Shown: positions 21,660 through 33,489, numbered from the stretch's first letter. The stretch: 64,000 nucleotides of DNA from Engraulis encrasicolus (GCF_034702125.1 NC_085871.1:34453248-34517247), one strand, 5' to 3'. A program made the numbers and translations. The notes: generated by a model not told the origin, from the letters alone.

Positions 21660-22424
21660 AAAATGTCTATATTTCTATAGACCGGGGAAGATGCAATTGA
21701 GGAAGTGAAACCTGTGAAAGATATTTCTGTTTGTTGAGTGGTGATGAAGCATGAAGATGTTGTTTTTGCTGCTGAAGCTAAAACATTCCATCAGTCTTCT
21801 GGACATTCGATACAGATATTAGATATTTGCTACTCTGATGGAGTTAACCTTGAATACTGAAGTTTATGCATGCTCCGATATGGGTTTAGACATCTTAACC
21901 CGCTTTCACCTCAACCAAACCACTCCATTTTAAACATTTAAAGTAAAAAATACATTCACTAACAATAAGCAGAGTTTATTTATGCTGTGGCAGATACAGT
22001 AGGTCTTCTTTTATCAATCACGGTATGCCTGGTTGTATCCCTTCCAGCACTGGATTTGCATAAAATGTAATTTAGGATTGAGTTATTTCAATCAAAACAA
22101 GGCTACATAAAATCATAAAAGTATTTTCCTGTTTTCAGGCCTTCTACTTTAGTGCTGTTTGCAACAAAGAGCATACGGGTGTACTGTACAAGACAGTTCT
22201 ACTGGTTGAGAGTGCATTCAACTGTACAGTAATTATAATCAGTCATTTTTTTGCGAAGGACAGGCAAGATGTAATTGAGGAAGTGAAAGATGTACATGAG
22301 TGCATTTCACACAATGCACTACAGTAACTTCTGTTTGCTGATGAGGTATATGATTAAAAAAATGGTCCTATTTAGCTGGTACACCACAAGCAGCCACAGT
22401 CAGTTCTCTGGAGATACGCATGTT
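21660..22424 (+). other. A3-to-B spacer / B upstream region
   Basis: Contains GAAGATGCAATTGAGGAAGTG and the block shared with 3480-4090 ahead of psi-B, uninterrupted by the LINE seen there. It is the best available picture of the ancestral spacer. No clear TATA box was identified. Confidence 0.6.
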
Positions 22425-22444
22425 TTCATGTTTTTCTCTGTCTA
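22425..22444 (+). promoter_or_regulatory. Probable 3' splice site before B coding exon
   Basis: CATGTTTTTCTCTGTCTAG followed by AG is a strong pyrimidine tract plus acceptor, 10 bp before the ATG. The same tract is kept in psi-B (4097-4113). It suggests a noncoding 5' exon upstream, as is common in TLR genes whose coding region is a single exon. Confidence 0.55.
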
Positions 22445-22454
22445 GAGTGGATGA

Positions 22455-25448
22455 ATGATGGTGAGGATGGATTTGCGCTGCATTTTTTTGGTGATATACC
22501 ACATGCATGTGTTTGGCACCATGGCATGGACATCGCAAAAATGCCTGCTGTTGTTTGAAGGTGCAGACTCCAAACACACTTGGACACTTCCTTGTCCACT
22601 AACCAACGCCACTGTCAGCTGTGAGGAGGTCAGTGACGTAAAGAAAGAACTATCCGTGATCCCAGGTGACATTCAAGTCCTCTGCATTTCGGTAAAGCAA
22701 GGCACAATGATTCAGCCGGCGACATTCAACAAATTTCAAAGCCTCAAGTCTTTGGAAATCTATGGCTGCCTATCTGCAATCCTACCAAAGGGTTTCAAGG
22801 GACTAACCAATCTGCAGGTGCTTTCAATGCATTCTTCAAATCTCTGTAATACATCTGTCACATCTGAGGTATTCAGTGACCTGCAAGCTTTAGAGGATCT
22901 GAAACTTACAAAGTATTCTCTGTCAGAGATGGCTCCAGATGTGTTTCACGGACTAAGAAGCATGAAGATGCTTAGTGTTCGCAACAGTGAGGCCTTCTCT
23001 GAGTCCCTGTGTAAACTGCAATATTTGCCAGGCCCTATTGAAAACTTGATCATCTATATTGAAGGCATTCAGAACATATCAACAGCAAATTGCACATGTG
23101 ACATGATTCATTTCCCTGCTCTGGACAATGTTGTGTTTTCCTTTCCACATATTGAGACAATTAGTCAAAATGCTTTGAGAAATTTTAAGAAGGTATCATT
23201 TTTGTACATGCCAATGAATGACATGCTCCTGACTCAGCTAATGCACTCTGGGATCGAACGAATTGATAAGGTGAGCTTCCGTTTCGATGATGCGCTAAAC
23301 CTCCCACACCTCTGTGAAGTCGTGTTTTCCCTCTCCATCACCGACATTGTTTTGAACTTCGATAAACTACAGGAGAGCTCACTGCTATCATGGGGGAAAT
23401 GCTACAAGCTGAGAAGCATCACGCTGACTGGGAATTTTACCAACATCGATCTAGGGTTTGTTTCCACTTTAAAACATTTATCTGAATTCAGCGTTGCAAC
23501 GGCGTTGGAAAGATCTGTCCAAGACAGATCTCTGGCCACTCTTTGTTCAAGACATATTTCTTTGCCATGGTTAAAGCGTTTTCAGTTCGAGACTTTGCAG
23601 TACCTGTCACTCAAGTCCAAACACTTGGTCTGTCTAAGCGACCTAGAAAATCTGAGACTTGAGGGAAATATTACAAAGATAGAGACCTCTGCATTTGAAG
23701 GACTGAACAGCTTGCATGTCCTTGAGATGCAAACCACAGGTGGTGTTTATAATGCAACAGTAGAGCAGTTTGCTTTTAAAGAACTCTCTAAGCTTCGTGA
23801 TTTATATTTTAAGACACCTATTTTTCAATTGAAGGCTTCGTTTTTTTCAGGCCTTGAGGAGCTATTCATATTAAAACTGCAGATGTGTTCGATTCATGTG
23901 ATTGACGACTCTACCTTTGCAAATCTTGTACAGTTAAAAGAACTGGACCTTTCATTCAACAGAATATCAGTAATCAGTACAAACACTTTCAAAGGACTGA
24001 AACATTTGGACACCTTGATAATTACAGACAATCCTTTGAAGCATCTTGAACAATTTTCCTTTTCTCATCTGCGTTCCCTCAAGACTCTCCATCTCGGACA
24101 TCTCATGTTGTCCAGCCTTGAGCAACCTTGGCACTCTGGCATGCAACTCCTCAATCTCACTTCAATTTTCGTAGGATTCCCTCGTCATTTGTCTGATTTC
24201 AAGCTCACATCTGGCCTCCTCCCCATGACTCTGGTCATCGCTGATGACAGCACCCCAGAGATGGGCCTTAGTCTTTCTCTCACGGGCGAGAATATTGTGC
24301 TGTGGGGCTGTGAAAGGCCTTTCCTGAGGTCAGTCACAAAATTATACATTGCCAGTCAAACTGTTCTGTGTTCACCTGACCTCAGGGTCCCGCTTCAGTA
24401 CTTCACATCTGTGGTACATTTGGAGTTTTTGCAGTGGTATACTAACACTTTTCAAGATCTGTCAGGTTTGAACAGACTTGCACACTTAAATAGACTTGAA
24501 CTCTCAAATGTTGATTTGTACAACCAACCTGGTCTCCCAGTCATGTTCCATGGCCTAGCCAACCTTGAGAATCTAAGCCTCTACAACTGCTTAATTAGTT
24601 CTTTTGAGAGCTCTGTCACTGTCAACATGAAATCTCTGAAGTTTTTGTATCTCTGGATCCCACCGTCGACCACCCTCACCAAGCTTGACCTTGAACTTTT
24701 AAAGTGTTTAAGGTCGGCCCTTGTAATTCAACCACAACTGTATTGCAACTGTGACAACTTCAGGTTCAGTAGATGGGCAAAGTGGGAGACACAGGCAGGA
24801 GTGTCATTTGCTTCCAAACAGCACAAGACACTGCAGTGTATAGAGAATGGACACTGGCAGGACTTGGACATGTATGGCCTCGCCAGCTGCAGTGTACAGT
24901 TGGAACTGGAGCTGTTTCTCAGCACTGCAGCTCTAGTCCTGCTCCTCCTCTTGCCTGCGCTCATGTACCACCTAAACATGAACACCAGATGGCACTACCG
25001 CTATGATGTGTACGTGTCTCACAGTGACCGGGACGAGAGCTGGGTCATGAACAGCCTACTTCCATTCATGACACAGCAAGGGCCTCCGTTTTTGCGACTC
25101 TGCCTGCCCAGGAGGGACTTTCAGCTGGGGAAGGACATCGTGGAGAACATCACGGATGGTCTTTACCGAAGCCGCCGCACCCTCTGCCTTGTCAGTCGCC
25201 ACTTCCTGCGCAGCAACTGGTGTTCCCTTGAGATGCGGCTGGGCACTTATCGACTGCAGGCTGAACACAGAGACGTGCTCATCCTGGTGTTTCTGGAGAA
25301 GATCCCCTCTAACCTGCTCTCCGCTCACCACAGGTTGGCCCGACTGGTCAAGACCAGAACTTACATGGAATGGCCACAGGACCCGGCACAGCAACAGGCT
25401 TTCTGGGACTTGCTGTGGGACAAACTGGTGGCAGGGAAAAACTACTGA
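22455..25448 (+). CDS. Toll-like receptor, TLR11/13/22/23-like, type B (intact)
   Basis: Frame of 997 aa from ATG 22455. A hydrophobic leader reads LRCIFLVIYHMHVFGTMA, followed by an N-terminal Cys-containing cap, LRRs including canonical units such as LKELDLSFNRISVI, and an LRR-CT (LYCNCDNFRF). The membrane span is at about residues 817-842, and the TIR domain begins at about 850 (YDVYVSHSDRDE). The juxtamembrane linker is only about 7 residues, against about 30 in type A. The ectodomain is strongly diverged from type A, though positions such as VIADDS and LWGC are kept. From RDFQLGKDIVENI to AFWD the TIR is nearly identical to type A at DNA level. The BB-loop Pro is again Leu. No lesions seen. 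Ligand unknown; a nucleic-acid sensor is a guess from the family. Confidence 0.94.
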   Translation: MMVRMDLRCIFLVIYHMHVFGTMAWTSQKCLLLFEGADSKHTWTLPCPLTNATVSCEEVSDVKKELSVIPGDIQVLCISVKQGTMIQPATFNKFQSLKSLEIYGCLSAILPKGFKGLTNLQVLSMHSSNLCNTSVTSEVFSDLQALEDLKLTKYSLSEMAPDVFHGLRSMKMLSVRNSEAFSESLCKLQYLPGPIENLIIYIEGIQNISTANCTCDMIHFPALDNVVFSFPHIETISQNALRNFKKVSFLYMPMNDMLLTQLMHSGIERIDKVSFRFDDALNLPHLCEVVFSLSITDIVLNFDKLQESSLLSWGKCYKLRSITLTGNFTNIDLGFVSTLKHLSEFSVATALERSVQDRSLATLCSRHISLPWLKRFQFETLQYLSLKSKHLVCLSDLENLRLEGNITKIETSAFEGLNSLHVLEMQTTGGVYNATVEQFAFKELSKLRDLYFKTPIFQLKASFFSGLEELFILKLQMCSIHVIDDSTFANLVQLKELDLSFNRISVISTNTFKGLKHLDTLIITDNPLKHLEQFSFSHLRSLKTLHLGHLMLSSLEQPWHSGMQLLNLTSIFVGFPRHLSDFKLTSGLLPMTLVIADDSTPEMGLSLSLTGENIVLWGCERPFLRSVTKLYIASQTVLCSPDLRVPLQYFTSVVHLEFLQWYTNTFQDLSGLNRLAHLNRLELSNVDLYNQPGLPVMFHGLANLENLSLYNCLISSFESSVTVNMKSLKFLYLWIPPSTTLTKLDLELLKCLRSALVIQPQLYCNCDNFRFSRWAKWETQAGVSFASKQHKTLQCIENGHWQDLDMYGLASCSVQLELELFLSTAALVLLLLLPALMYHLNMNTRWHYRYDVYVSHSDRDESWVMNSLLPFMTQQGPPFLRLCLPRRDFQLGKDIVENITDGLYRSRRTLCLVSRHFLRSNWCSLEMRLGTYRLQAEHRDVLILVFLEKIPSNLLSAHHRLARLVKTRTYMEWPQDPAQQQAFWDLLWDKLVAGKNY

Positions 25449-25774
<326 letters not shown>

Positions 25775-25852
25775 CTTAATTTGTTTTATGCTAATTCACA
25801 ATTGCCAACAAAAAAATCACATACATGGAGAATATACTGTATTCAGCAGCCT

Positions 25853-26497
25853 GATCTCCAAAAATTCCGTGCTCCTGGACACGGATGTTAAGGACACGAA
25901 ATCCGTGTCCAGGAGCACGGATTTTGCCAAAATTCCGTGCTCCTGGACACGGAATTGTTTTCCGTGCTCCAGGACACAGATTTTATTTCCGTGATGGGCA
26001 CACGGAAGTGCTTTCTAAAGGCTATTACCACAACACTGTGTTAACTCTATCATTAGAAAATACATACCAAATGCTAATCCTAAACAAAATAATGCTATAA
26101 TTATTTAAGTTGTGCCCTGACCAAAACATTCCCTAAGCTTAACCTGTAATTAAAGACATATTTTTGAGAAATACCTTTTCCAGTTGGTTGCTAGGCTATC
26201 AAATTCATATAATAAATGAAAGAAAAATAGCTGTGCCCAGCCCAAAACAATCCCTAACCCTAACCTGTCAGTAAGAAATGTTTTTTTGAGAAAAAATATT
26301 TGAAATTAGAAAAATCCTGAGAAAACACAAGACTGTGGAAACAGAGCTGTGGGAGTATAGAGAGAGCACTTCTGTGTGTCCATCACGGAAAATAATTCTG
26401 TGTCCAGGAGCACGGAATTTTGGCAAAATCCGTGCTCCTGGACACGGATTTTGTGTCCTTAACATCCGTGTCCAGGAGCACGGAATTTTTGGAGATC
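25853..26497. mobile_element. 645-bp foldback element built from CCGTGCTCCTGGACACGG words
   Basis: Ends GATCTCCAAAAATTCCGTG and its inverse delimit arms of about 150 bp. Within each arm the 18-mer CCGTGCTCCTGGACACGG and its reverse complement alternate several times, so the arm itself folds. The core carries two imperfect copies of a GCCC(T)GACCAAAAC...CCCTAA..TAACCTGT module, also present in the element at 34679. No protein. Confidence 0.78.
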
Positions 26498-26499
26498 AT

Positions 26500-27551
26500 G
26501 TTGGTATTAAGCATCCCATCATGTTATGTTATTATGTATTCATAGTCCATTGAAATGTACCTTAGTCTGTGTTGAATTTACAACAGTGCAGTCGAATGAT
26601 GTGTTGTTTTACTGAGAGAATAAAGATACACAAAAGAAACAAATGCAGCCACAGTCAGACATTGAGACTTGTCTGATTGCTTTGCTAAGACGTCAGCAAC
26701 GTAAGCAGAAAGACACCAGGCATATCAAAGGTGTCACATAGCAGTTATCAATATTCTCAGACCCTCCCCTATTAACCACTGGTGCAACATTGCAAGAGAG
26801 TTGAATGATTCTACAGCATTCAGTGGTCCCCCTTCACTATATAGCTTACAAGTTGAAATAAAATGCTTCAAATGAAATTCAAAGGAAACTTGTCAATACG
26901 GCAAAAAGGTCAGCTTGGAAGAGAAAAGGTATGCATTGCGTCATTTAAAGAAGGCAGGTCATTCGGTACACAACGAAAATCGAATGTTAGGCTGACAGTG
27001 ATTATGGGGGCTACCCACACCATCTGCAGGTGTTCCGTCTGGTGAAATCCCTTTTGACTTGACAGCTGCACAGAGGATGCCATGAAACCATAGCAGCATC
27101 ACCCTTGTCTCTTCCAGAGAGCAAAGCTTTATATACTGTATGGTGCTGCGGCAGCCACGGAAACGTGGCTGACGGTATGTGAAATTTATCTAAATAAATG
27201 AATGAAATAGGCCTATGTAATATTGTCTAAATTAATGCTTAGTCAGTGGAGTCTTTCATCTACCATTTACCCGCAATAAAGTAAATTTAGGTTGCCCCAG
27301 TATCGCCGACACATAGCCTGGCAGAGATAAATCTGCAACTTCAAACGTAGATTATATGACGTCTCCATATGTGTTACTTTTCTAAGCTTGTGTGGAATTG
27401 GATGTGACGCCATATTACGGCTTGTTGGTTTGGGGTGCCTTGAGATTTTTCATGAATTGAAAGGGTGCCTCGCCTAAAAAAAGGTTGAGAAACACTGTCT
27501 TATGCCATTATTTTTAAAACACACATGGGCACATACACATGCCATGCAGAT

Positions 27552-27552
<1 letters not shown>
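26500..27552. other. Spacer with no recognised gene
   Basis: Unique-looking AT-rich sequence. AGGTTGAGAAACACTG at 27482-27497 resembles the right end of a hAT element, but I found no matching left end. Confidence 0.4.
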
Positions 27553-27605
<53 letters not shown>

Positions 27606-27616
27606 GCGCGCGCGCG
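27553..27616. repeat. (CA)n followed by (CG)n
   Basis: About 50 bp of CA dinucleotides passing into a GC alternation, a possible Z-DNA tract, immediately left of the element beginning at 27624. Confidence 0.95.
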
Positions 27617-28345
27617 TGGGGTCGTACACTGAAAGAAAATATTCGTTGGATCTACATGATTTTAATGTGTACATCGGTCCCACACAATCCAATTGTGTAA
27701 GGTCAACATGATTTCTTCCCCTATTTTTATTGTGTAAGGTTTAAGTGATTTTATCACCTTAAACGGAGGTGATTGGATCACCTCAACCTAACACAACTTA
27801 TTGATGTTCCAGCATCATAAAAATGTGTTGGAACAATGTGATTTTTTTAAATAGTCACAAAATGTTTTTTTCACCTAAATCAGAGGTGATGAAATCACTT
27901 TAATCCTAAACAATTAATTGGTATTCCATTAACCAGAAAATATGTTGGAAAAACACAAAACTTTGACATAGTTTGAAAGTATTTTTTTCATGTTTATTGA
28001 AGGTGATGGAATCATGCATACAGCTACATTTCAGTAACATGATTCTTTAGTCTCAATCCACCCCCCCCCCCAAACAAAAAAAAAATATGGTATGGTAAAC
28101 ATATTAGGTCTAGGCTATACAAATGCATTGCAGATCACAATTTGATGTACAGGCATGTGCAAACAAAAACAAAAAAAGGAGTCAGAATTCTGTGATTAAA
28201 TGTATTGACTTTCACTGTACGCATGTAAATTGCACAGATATACAAAACATAAGGACAGTCACAAATAACTGCTACTCTTAGACCAATCAACGAGCAGGAA
28301 ATACAACAAGCAGAGTCTGTGAACAAAAAGAAAGTCCAATTCGCT

Positions 28346-28719
28346 TTAAAGGTGCACTGTGTATTATTTTCAGTAGTTTATTTTGAGATTTCATGCTGCC
28401 CATGCACAAATGTTGCATTTTTCATGAATATTTACCACCACCACCAAACTTTAAGTTGTCGTTATGACTGGGGAAATTGCTCTTTCCATACATGAAAGGG
28501 GGAGGAGGAAAGAGAGGAATCTTCTCCACTGGCTGTCATTTTGAATTTCTAGAAATGAAGATTTTTAGTAAACTTACTGAACTTTGGTCATACTAATACA
28601 TTTTCGTTTATTACTAAGTAAATATTCATGAAAAGGACAAAGTTGGTAAAAGGCAGCACCGTTTCAATGTGCAGCATAGTTGCCTACTCTGGTCACCATC
28701 CTACACAGTGCACCTTTAA
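28346..28719. mobile_element. TTAA-flanked MITE, member 2
   Basis: TTAA at 28346-28349 and 28716-28719. Ends AGGTGCACTGTGTA and TACACAGTGCACCT are inverted. The interior, read on the opposite strand, shares the GGAGAAGATTC and CATGAATATTTAC words with the copies at 14032 and 62307. Confidence 0.82.
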
Positions 28720-29269
28720 GAAAATGATTTGTTTGGTTGCTGTGAAAAAGTGCTCTCTGGCTGGATTAGCATTCATGTGAACACATCGGACACACATCAA
28801 ATTCACTCTACATACAGTTCTTTTAGCTCATTGACTAAGTGCATTAGTCCACACTAGTAGGTGTGCGTGTGTGCGTTCATGCGCGTATACTGTATGCATG
28901 TGCACGTATAATGTATGCATGTGCGCGTGCATCTGGCAGTCCACCATTCATTTGGTTGTCCTCTTTGGTGACCACATTTGTGTTATTACCCAGTCTTATT
29001 TAAGTCTAGTCTTGGTATTTTGTTTGTCTTTAGTTTGGGTCAAAATCAACTCAGTATGTACAAAACATATGCACACTCAAGTGCTACTCTTAAACCAGCA
29101 AGGAGCTGGAAGTGCATACAAGCAAATAGAGCTCTAGAAAAAAGGTACATTTCACTTAAAGAAACAAAAATAACTGCTGTTTTTTAGTTTCTGAAAAAAA
29201 AGAGTCCTTTCCGATTGGGTGTCACATGTGTGACAGACATACACTAAAACTGACAATGTCCTAAGGGTG

Positions 29270-29700
29270 GTATGCCCAATCTTCTGTCGGAGCAGAATCC
29301 AATAGTGATGTCTTCATTTGCTTCGTCTACGGCAACTTCATCCATGACCTATTCAACAGACAAAAGTAAATGAACACAAATTAACCAAGCCATTTGAATT
29401 AACAAATAAATCAACATTAAGCTGGGCAGTAGGTTACTGCAAAGTCCAAAGCATGTCCTCTGTTTCACTGTCAAGATTCTCAGTTCTAATTCTGATGTGG
29501 GACCTGGATGATGATTTAACGCTGGTGTGAATTGGCCTGAGGTCGTCAAATACCTGAGCCAAAGCTGTGTAGTTGCCTTCATTCTGCAGGGATGTCAAAC
29601 TCAAACCCAGGGCCAATTGTGACACATGAAGTAATTTTATGTGGCCTGCAAGATCATTGCATAGCATGACAAGACTTTGACATGAAACTTGGTGTGTCAC
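29270..29700 (-). pseudogene. Minus-strand coding-like fragments
   Basis: Minus-strand frames read VMDEVAVDEANEDITIG (near 29345-29290) and LTSLQNEGNYTALAQVF (near 29590-29540). The first is preceded by an AG acceptor-like TTGAATAG. I do not recognise the protein family with confidence. They lie in line with the exon-like modules at 30.7-32.1 kb and may be later exons of the same relic. A hAT-like end (GATGTCAAACTCAAACCCAG) overlaps at 29590-29610. Confidence 0.3.
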
Positions 29701-30732
29701 AGGAATACCAGTGGGCCCAGGCCAATGAAAAAGTTCACTCTCATATGGAACAACACCCCAGGTCTACTGTGTCCTTCGCTGGGATCTACAAGGAGCTTGT
29801 AGTAGACAACCAGTGATGCCAATCCTCTGTTTAAGGTGTTTCAGAGCACAGAGATGTAAGGATCAGTTCGTCTCAATTAAGAGAACAAGTTTCATTATGC
29901 ATATACAGGTACGGTATATACTGTTCCTTGCGAGGAGACTTTGAAGGAAAAGTCTACTGCATTTCTCTGCTCTCTGATCTGAGATGAATTGAGAACCTCT
30001 CTGGCGTTTGTGCATGCGTGCAGTAATATGGCATGCAGGGCTTGTCTGTCAAGGGGCTGAAATAAGAAGTTCTTACAGTTTTCCCCATCTCAATAAGTTT
30101 CCCTGATAACTTAAGATGATTAAAAATAAAACGTGCAATATAAACGTGCAATATTCTAGGCAGACATACAATGGACAATATAATGAAAAGCGTAACACAG
30201 CTGGTGCACTCTGTCGACTTTGATTTCTACCCCCTCCCCCCATCAGAGTGAAAAGCATGTGTCAACAAAGTGCTCTCAGATATTATACCCTTCATTGTAG
30301 TGCTCATTTTGTTTCTACATAGAAGATATTAATATTTATTTTTGTTTAGCTGCACATGCATTGTGTAGTAAGTGTATTGGAATAAGGAAAGCGTGGGATA
30401 GCTTGCTCACTTTCAACTGAAGCCTCTCAATGTCATGTTGAGCATAGCACAATGCATACAAACTAACTAGTGTCATCAACTAGTCATCAGGTAGTCATCA
30501 ACACTTCTCAGATCAGATCATCTCGTCTCAGATAACTCCAATTCTAGTACTAAGCAATAATCTAATATTCACTGGTCAGAGTACAACAAAATTTAAATAT
30601 AAAAATTCGAGAAGCAGCTCCTTATACCACTGGAATATTTAGTCACCCCCTTTCAGGTAACAGCTAATTTAAAGCAGGAGTCAAGTTGTTAAGGTGCACT
30701 GGGTAGGGTTGTGGCCAAAGTGAATGCTTTAC

Positions 30733-30801
30733 CTTGTGGACTTGGAACAGTGCAGGCCATTGCAGTGGGACTGTGGTGATTCTTTTCAATTCAGCACTGA
30801 T
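30733..30801 (-). pseudogene. Exon-like module 1 (23 codons)
   Basis: On the minus strand TCTTTTCAG precedes, and GTAAAG follows, an open 69-nt segment reading ISAELKRITTVPLQ and then WPALFQVHK, in phase 0 at both ends. A related module lies at 31752-31818 with a stop. Partial versions lie at 30945-31000 and 32005-32040. The surrounding intronic words are also repeated, implying a local duplication of about 1 kb. Family unknown to me. Confidence 0.45.
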
Positions 30802-31019
30802 CTGAAAAGACATAAAGAGCCCAAAGGATTTAACAATCAAATCATTAACATTAGGAGAAAGCCACACACACATTCAAGAAAGGAGATAAAACGCTGTAAT
30901 TCACAAAAAAACATTAAAGACAATCCAAATTGAATGTCTTACCTTGCGAACTTTAAACAGTGCAGGCCACTGTGCCAGAAGTCCTCAGAAATGGTGCATC
31001 TTGTACAACTTAATGAAAT

Positions 31020-31020
<1 letters not shown>

Positions 31021-31072
<52 letters not shown>
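31021..31072. repeat. (GAAA)n microsatellite
   Basis: About 13 tandem GAAA units. The paralogous position at 32044-32100 carries another GAAA array, so both were present before, or arose in, the ~1-kb local duplication. Confidence 0.97.
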
Positions 31073-31751
31073 ATAAAAAAGGAGAACATTTGTAACCTGT
31101 GCACCATGAGTTCTGGAAATACACTACTTACTCTGCACCTTTAAAATCGCAGACTGCATCATGATCTGCTTCAATTGTCATGGTACATGTTGGTGAAATT
31201 CAGATGTCCAATATTGACGCCATGCATCCAGCCTAAAACCATGTCTGTCCTCACTACCACTTCTTGACCATGAGCATGGGACAGTTTACTTTGTACTACT
31301 CACTTGGTTAAGATCACACATGCTTGACACCATCCTAAAAAATGTGTTCATGTTGGCGTCATCAGACCAGAGGACATGGTTCCAGCAATCCATATCTGAA
31401 GTCTGGTTGTCTCTGATGAAACCACGATGAACACATTTGCTTTTTGATGGTTTCAAGCATGTGTGGTAGTAGCCAAGGGAGAAGTATAAAGAAAATAGTC
31501 CCATGTTTACGGTCAAAAATGGTGGTGGGACTGATTTGTTTTTTTTGAGATTCTATGAATGGCATCAACATTGGGAAGCTGACTGCCACCAAAAGAAACA
31601 TGGCATATGAATGTACTGGTACCATGACTACTAAGGCAGATCATGATCCTCTCTATGGGGTTTTAACATGCAGGGGTGTAACTTAATAGTAAAAAAAAGG
31701 CTTTCTGCTCAGGAACCATCAAGTAGACAGGCAAAAAATACAGAAACTTAC

Positions 31752-31818
31752 ATCAGCCAATTCAGCAACAGTTGGATTGCAGGGGAACTGTGGTGATTCT
31801 TTTGAATTCAGCACTGAT
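31752..31818 (-). pseudogene. Exon-like module 2 (stop-containing)
   Basis: Same acceptor (TCTTTTCAG) and same first 14 codons as module 1 (ISAEFKRITTVPLQ). It then diverges to SNCC and a TGA stop. A GTAAGT donor-like word follows. It marks one end of the ~1-kb local duplication. Confidence 0.45.
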
Positions 31819-31867
31819 CTGAAAAGACATAAACAGCCCAAAGGATTGACAAATCATAAACATTAGG

Positions 31868-31869
<2 letters not shown>

Positions 31870-31925
<56 letters not shown>

Positions 31926-31926
31926 A

Positions 31927-31960
<34 letters not shown>
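31870..31960. repeat. (CA)n microsatellite
   Basis: Two CA blocks separated by TACACACC. Confidence 0.95.
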
Positions 31961-31964
<4 letters not shown>

Positions 31965-32042
31965 AACCTTAAAGACAATCAGCATTGAATGTCTTACCTT
32001 ACAGACTTCGAACAGTGCAGGCCGCTGTGCCAGAAGTCCTTA

Positions 32043-32043
<1 letters not shown>

Positions 32044-32101
<58 letters not shown>
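32044..32101. repeat. (GAAA)n microsatellite
   Basis: About 14 GAAA units, adjacent to the partial exon-like module with donor AAGGTAAG on the minus strand. Confidence 0.97.
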
Positions 32102-33385
32102 GAGGAATTGGTGAGGTGAAGCATTAATAAACAGCACAGGATTCGTGAATGAGGAGCATGCATTCTGTAAACTAGGCTACTTGTAAACAATGCTCCACTT
32201 AAAAGAGGAAGATACAGGCTAAGTAAAACGAGATAACAAGGCAGTGCATGCTTTGCATTGCACCATAAGTGCAAGTAAAAAAAAAAGTGCTATGCACTTC
32301 AATAAATAGGATACTATTCCCACATGTTTCATCCAATTCCCTGTGCAAAGTTTAAATTCAGGTTATATGCACTCTATCTAGGTCGGTTGTTCTTTGACTT
32401 CGTGTGCAGGAAAGCTTACATTTGATTAACCTTCGGTTAAGACCACAAGTGCATGTGTGCATTAAACACCTGGGTTGGGTCAAAAAAGAAAACTTTAAAA
32501 ATAGAATAGTTCTACTTGGCTTAAAATGAACACACCGAAACGACGCCAGCCCTCTGTTCTCGTGAGCATGCAACGTGTTCGATCAAGTTCTAGTTCCTTG
32601 TGCATAACCCCCACCACACCACCCCTCCCCCATTAACGGATCAGACCCTCCCGCGCAAATATAGCTATTAACTGAAGATGACCAGCTAGATTGTTGTACA
32701 GTAGCAAATTTTACTACATCCTTTGAATATCCTAAATGTAGCCTACATATCTTCCATTCTTTTCGAAAATGACATGATGCATAGCCAACTGCATGTGTTT
32801 GCAGAGCACCTGTTACTAAGCAAAGAGCACTGCGCGGGTAAATGTAGTAGAGTCTAAGCTCAGCTTCCACACACAAAAGACACAAGAGCAGTACTACATC
32901 GCCCACCATAAATGAAAGTACTTCAGTTACTTACTCAATTTCGTGTATATCTTCACACATGACAACACTATTCCAGCGAGATGAGACTGAAGAGTAGGAC
33001 CGAGCTGACTGAGAGGCGAACGGCTCTCTGGCTTTGGAACTTTCCGGCTTCTTCTTGTCTTAGAAAGTGGTGCACTAGCGCCACCTCAGGACTGGAGGCC
33101 ACCCCAGACACAACTTAATCATGTTCATTCAAAGCATTAGAAACATGCCAATTCAGCAGTCTCCAAGAACACATTATCCTTATTTGATGAAATCATGTTT
33201 ACTCAAGGAATGTTAATGAATTGTTTTGCATCTATTTACTTTATATAGGTTAATTCAAAGACCCGCCATTCCCTCTTTTTTCAGTGTACCCGCAAACACA
33301 CAGGGTAGCTGACGGGGGGTTCCCAAGGAGATGGCCCAAAGAGATGGAGGGCCCAGAATTGGGTCCTCATTGCATTTTATGTATT

Positions 33386-33415
33386 GGGGGGGGGGGGGGG
33401 GTGGGGGGGGGGGGT

Positions 33416-33460
<45 letters not shown>

Positions 33461-33489
33461 CTTTCAGATGATCTAAGCTGTCAGCGGCC

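Larger units (their letters stand above)
27624..33290. mobile_element. Candidate ~5.7-kb element with GTACACTGAAA ends
   Basis: The left end CGTACACTGAAAGAAAAT and right end TTTTTTCAGTGTACC are inverted over about 11-13 bp. Subterminal sequence has repeated GGTGAT...ATCACCT words. The interior contains a nested TTAA MITE, GAAA and CA microsatellites, and minus-strand exon-like modules with good splice sites. I infer a DNA element carrying captured gene pieces, or a decayed noncoding or coding gene between two elements. The short termini make the boundary call tentative. Confidence 0.4.

Noticed and set aside
27482..27497. hAT right end AGGTTGAGAAACACTG
   Set aside because: No matching left end or 8-bp duplication could be found, so not listed as a full element.
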